20,537 bases of DNA, taken from a virus. The stretch spans positions 1 through 20,537 of the IMG/VR virus record IMGVR_UViG_3300031687_000130; one strand, 5' to 3'. Shown here piece after piece: positions 17,803-20,537 of the stretch. The notes below the pieces were generated by a model that was not told the origin of the DNA, did not search any database, and saw only the letters and a program-made list of their open reading frames with translations. Each line of letters begins with the position of its first letter. Within the stretch, counting starts at the first letter, position 1. The translations under genes and the position numbers were made by a program.

Positions 17803-20537
17803 ATGGAAGAATTATATAGTATTTTAAACGAAAGAGGTGATTATATTGGTAGTTTTGAAAATTTTGAAAAAGATTATGCAAAAGATAATTATGAAACTCT
17901 TCATAAAAAATTAGCTCAAGCTGAATATTACACTAATTCATACGAAGACTTTGTTAAAGACTATGAACCAGTAAAGAGCTCACCCACAGCAACGGATACG
18001 GTTGTGGAGACAGAAGAAATAGTATCCGATCCTTTAAAATCTTCGGATACAGAATCTGCATCAGTAGATAGTATTATAAGTAAAGTTACACCTAAAGGTG
18101 GAAAAGAAGAAGGTATATTTGCTTCAAGTTTAAGATCTTTTATGCAAGGATTAGAAAGTATAGAGTTAGGTCAAGAGTCTGCTGAATTAATGCAAGCTTT
18201 TGAAGACGGTACTATGTCTAAAACAGATTTTCAAGAATATATCGCTGCGAATAATAATGTAAAAGATAATAAAGAAATTGCTAGCATTGGTAGATATGAG
18301 AAAGCTCAAGCTATCAACGTAGCAAAAGGTCAAAATGGAGTTGTAGCAACATTAAATGCTTTATTTGATAATCCAGATGCTGGATTTCCACTGGCTATGG
18401 CTTCTATTGCAACTGTAGGTGGTGCTCCTATTCTTTCATCAGCCGTTAGAAAAACAGCACTTAAATATGGTGCTGGAGGTGCTGCTGCTGGCGCTGGTAT
18501 TGCAGCGGCTGCTGGTGCTATCGGTGGACCATTTGGATCTGCTATTGGTGGTCTTACTGGAGGTACTTCAGGTGGAATTAATGGTTTAATGTTTGGTGCC
18601 ATGAAACAACTTGAAACTCAATTGTTTTTTAGCGAAGAATTAAACAATGGGATTAAAGGTGAATTAACAGAAGAAAAAATAGCTAAGTTTCTTAGTAATA
18701 AAGAAAATGTAGAAGAAATAATAAACAATGCTGAATTAAGAGGTATCGGTGTTGCTGCTATAGAAACCGCATTTAAATTTTTACCTGGAAAAGCAGGTGG
18801 CGCAGCGCTAAAAATGATAAGTAAAAAAACAGGTGCTGGCGTTGTTGGTAAAGTTGCGGCTATTACAGGAGGTGCTGTTGCCGGGGCAGGAACAGAAGCA
18901 GCTGTAGGTATGACTGGTGAAGCTACTGGTATGATTATGTCAGGTAAAGAACTTGATGCTAAGCAAATAATTGAAGAAGGTATTTTAGGTCCTTATGGTA
19001 AAGTAGTTGGAGTTACTAGTTATATCGGAAAAGTAAGAATGATGCAAGACGAGGTTAAAGCTTCTAGTTTGTTAAAAAATTCTGATTTAGATTCAAACTC
19101 AGCTAAAGCTTTTGATCCATCTTTAGAAATAGGAGAAGCTCAAGTAGGTATATCTAAACTTAAAAATGGACAAAAAATAGTTGACTATCAAGTAGATAGA
19201 ATGGTTAATAGAAATGAAATATCAGAGCAAGAAGGTAAAGATATAAAACAAAATTTTAGAGATGTACAAGGCGGATCAAATAGATTAAAAAGTTTAAAAC
19301 TTGATAATGCAAAAGAAGCTGAAAGTATAAATAAATTAAGAAAAGTTGATAAACTTAAACAAGACATAAAAGAAATAGATAATAAAGGTTTATCTGCAGA
19401 AAAACAACAACAACTTGATACTTTAAATGAAGAATTAAATACAACTGACAGTGAGTTATTTAATGTTATTAAAGAAGACTCTAAAGCAAAAGTAGAACAA
19501 GATGTAAGTTTTGTAAAAAAAGCAGCGAAAGCATTAAAATTCAATGTTGTAGATAATTTATCATCAACACAAATACTAGAAAAGTTTGGAAAAAAAGAAG
19601 CTGCTGCTAATGGATTTTTTAGAGACGGTACTATATATATAAACAAAGAGGTTGCTGCTGAAACAAGATCTGTAACAGTTGGTAGTCATGAATTATTGCA
19701 TGGTATATTAGGTAACGCAGCTAAAGTAGATGAAAAAATAATTGAACAGTTTAAAACTAAATTAACTGAAGATCAAATTAAACTAGTTGATAAAAGACTT
19801 ACGGATAACTATGATACTGATTATATAGCAGCTAATCCTGATGAGTTTATAACACAATTTTCTGATCTTATTAACGATGGAAAAATTAAATACAATGATA
19901 CTTTAGGAACAATGTTGTTAGATGTGGTAACTCCTATACTTAGAGCAGCTGGTTTTAAAAATATTAAGTTTGATAGTGGTGAACAAATATATGATTTCAT
20001 GCGAGAGTATAGTAAAAGCATAAAGTCAGGCAATTTAAGTAGTGCTATAATAAAAGCAGTACCAGGTGGTATTGAGGTAGAAGACACAAAAACATCTTTA
20101 GAATCAAGATCTAAACGCTTTGATACTAAAGAAATACTAAATACTAATACTGATACTATAAATGAATTAGCTACTGAAAATAAAACTACTCCATTTAAAC
20201 AAAACTCTACACAAGAAAAAGATTTATTAAGACAATACACTAATGTTGCTTTAAAAGCTTTAGGTTACAGAAAAGGAGCAGGCACTATAGCGCCACAAGA
20301 AGCTGTAAGCTTTGTTAATGCTCAATTTAAAGGTATAATGAATAGATTTAATCCTAAAGAAGCTAAATTTTCTACATGGGTTACTAGTAATATTACACCT
20401 AAGCGAATGGAGTTTTATGAAAATCAAATAGGTGATGCTGCGGTAACAACTAGTATTAATGATGAAAGATCAGGTCAAATAGCTGATACACCTACTGAAA
20501 CTAAAACAAATAAAAAAAGAGATGTTAAACCTACTAC
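17803..20537 (+). CDS. Very large internal virion protein with HELLH metalloprotease motif (3' partial)
   Basis: The frame starts at ATG 17803 and stays open to the window edge (911 codons seen). The N-terminus is acidic. Residues 194-266 and about 343-381 are Gly/Ala-rich hydrophobic stretches that could insert in membranes, as expected of an ejected core protein in the T7 gp16 position. Charged coiled-coil follows (about 440-560). Near H629 the sequence SHELLHGILGN gives a zinc-binding HExxH (H629, E630, H633). NPDEFITQFSDLI follows about 48 residues on, where E681 could be the third ligand as in gluzincin-type peptidases. Residues about 834-869 (FNPKEAKFSTWV core) resemble sigma-70 region 2, where the pattern is FDP-x(n)-FST-x. 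The leader TATAATAA abuts the ATG. Likely a multidomain protein injected into the host; the remainder lies outside the window. Confidence 0.7.
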   Translation, partial: MEELYSILNERGDYIGSFENFEKDYAKDNYETLHKKLAQAEYYTNSYEDFVKDYEPVKSSPTATDTVVETEEIVSDPLKSSDTESASVDSIISKVTPKGGKEEGIFASSLRSFMQGLESIELGQESAELMQAFEDGTMSKTDFQEYIAANNNVKDNKEIASIGRYEKAQAINVAKGQNGVVATLNALFDNPDAGFPLAMASIATVGGAPILSSAVRKTALKYGAGGAAAGAGIAAAAGAIGGPFGSAIGGLTGGTSGGINGLMFGAMKQLETQLFFSEELNNGIKGELTEEKIAKFLSNKENVEEIINNAELRGIGVAAIETAFKFLPGKAGGAALKMISKKTGAGVVGKVAAITGGAVAGAGTEAAVGMTGEATGMIMSGKELDAKQIIEEGILGPYGKVVGVTSYIGKVRMMQDEVKASSLLKNSDLDSNSAKAFDPSLEIGEAQVGISKLKNGQKIVDYQVDRMVNRNEISEQEGKDIKQNFRDVQGGSNRLKSLKLDNAKEAESINKLRKVDKLKQDIKEIDNKGLSAEKQQQLDTLNEELNTTDSELFNVIKEDSKAKVEQDVSFVKKAAKALKFNVVDNLSSTQILEKFGKKEAAANGFFRDGTIYINKEVAAETRSVTVGSHELLHGILGNAAKVDEKIIEQFKTKLTEDQIKLVDKRLTDNYDTDYIAANPDEFITQFSDLINDGKIKYNDTLGTMLLDVVTPILRAAGFKNIKFDSGEQIYDFMREYSKSIKSGNLSSAIIKAVPGGIEVEDTKTSLESRSKRFDTKEILNTNTDTINELATENKTTPFKQNSTQEKDLLRQYTNVALKALGYRKGAGTIAPQEAVSFVNAQFKGIMNRFNPKEAKFSTWVTSNITPKRMEFYENQIGDAAVTTSINDERSGQIADTPTETKTNKKRDVKPT
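19687..19701 (+). other. HELLH zinc-protease motif within the giant internal protein
   Basis: Codons 629-633 read H-E-L-L-H, preceded by VTVGS and followed by GILGN. This is the local strand-helix context usual for zincins, with a DEFITQF candidate third-ligand segment at codons 680-686. No further active-site data are visible. Confidence 0.6.

Noticed and set aside
18330-20240. Minus-strand frames of 90, 152 and 139 codons opposite the giant internal protein
   Set aside because: The plus strand is open throughout with coherent domains including HELLH. The antisense proteins are Pro/Ala- or Ser/Leu/Phe-rich shadows without recognisable motifs.
1-20537. tRNA genes, CRISPR arrays, insertion sequences, attachment sites
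   Set aside because: I looked for cloverleaf-like segments, regularly spaced repeats, transposase motifs and inverted-repeat ends and saw none; coding genes fill nearly the whole window.

Overview
This window reads as one virion-building module of a tailed double-stranded DNA bacteriophage (Caudoviricetes) with a podovirus-type gene set. All supported genes lie on the plus strand and are packed with gaps of 0 to about 70 bases, or overlap slightly. The DNA is strongly AT-rich, Arg is mostly AGA, and almost all stops are TAA. None of the start codons has a convincing Shine-Dalgarno sequence. Most are preceded by an A/T leader such as AATTAA or ATATTATATT directly against the ATG. That leader style is known from Bacteroidota, so a flavobacterium-like, probably marine, host is my best inference. 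The protein families (large tail structural protein, connector, internal virion proteins) resemble those I know from marine phages and from crAss-like/Cellulophaga-type podoviruses. No database search was possible.

Layout. Positions 2-193 hold the end of an upstream gene, probably the large terminase. The head module follows: portal (186-2597), a charged scaffold-like protein (2622-3836) and the major capsid protein (3849-5321). Next are a conserved-looking virion-associated protein (5392-6150) and two connector/tail-ring candidates (6207-6986, 6993-8231). The tail module is a 1678-residue tail structural protein (8237-13273) and a 494-residue partner (13306-14790) that looks like the C-terminal part of the same family split into its own gene. 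A small GNAT-like gene (14801-15205) separates the tail from three internal virion/ejection-type proteins: 15207-16043, 16063-17799, and a very large one open at the right edge (17803-20537). The last carries an HELLH zinc-protease motif, glycine-rich hydrophobic stretches and a patch resembling sigma-70 region 2.

How the genes would work together: terminase and portal package DNA into a shell of capsid protein assembled on the scaffold. The ring proteins close the portal and attach the tail nozzle. The internal proteins are packaged and ejected at infection to cross the cell envelope.

The strongest oddity is an in-frame TGA at codon 417 of the capsid gene. The reading frame then continues for 73 more clearly capsid-like codons to a TAA. 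The only other non-TAA stops in the window, a TAG at 13271 and a TGA at 16041, are each followed immediately by an in-frame TAA. Either the capsid TGA is a mutation or assembly error, or UGA is read through or recoded in this phage. No replication, lysis, tRNA, CRISPR or integration genes are visible here.
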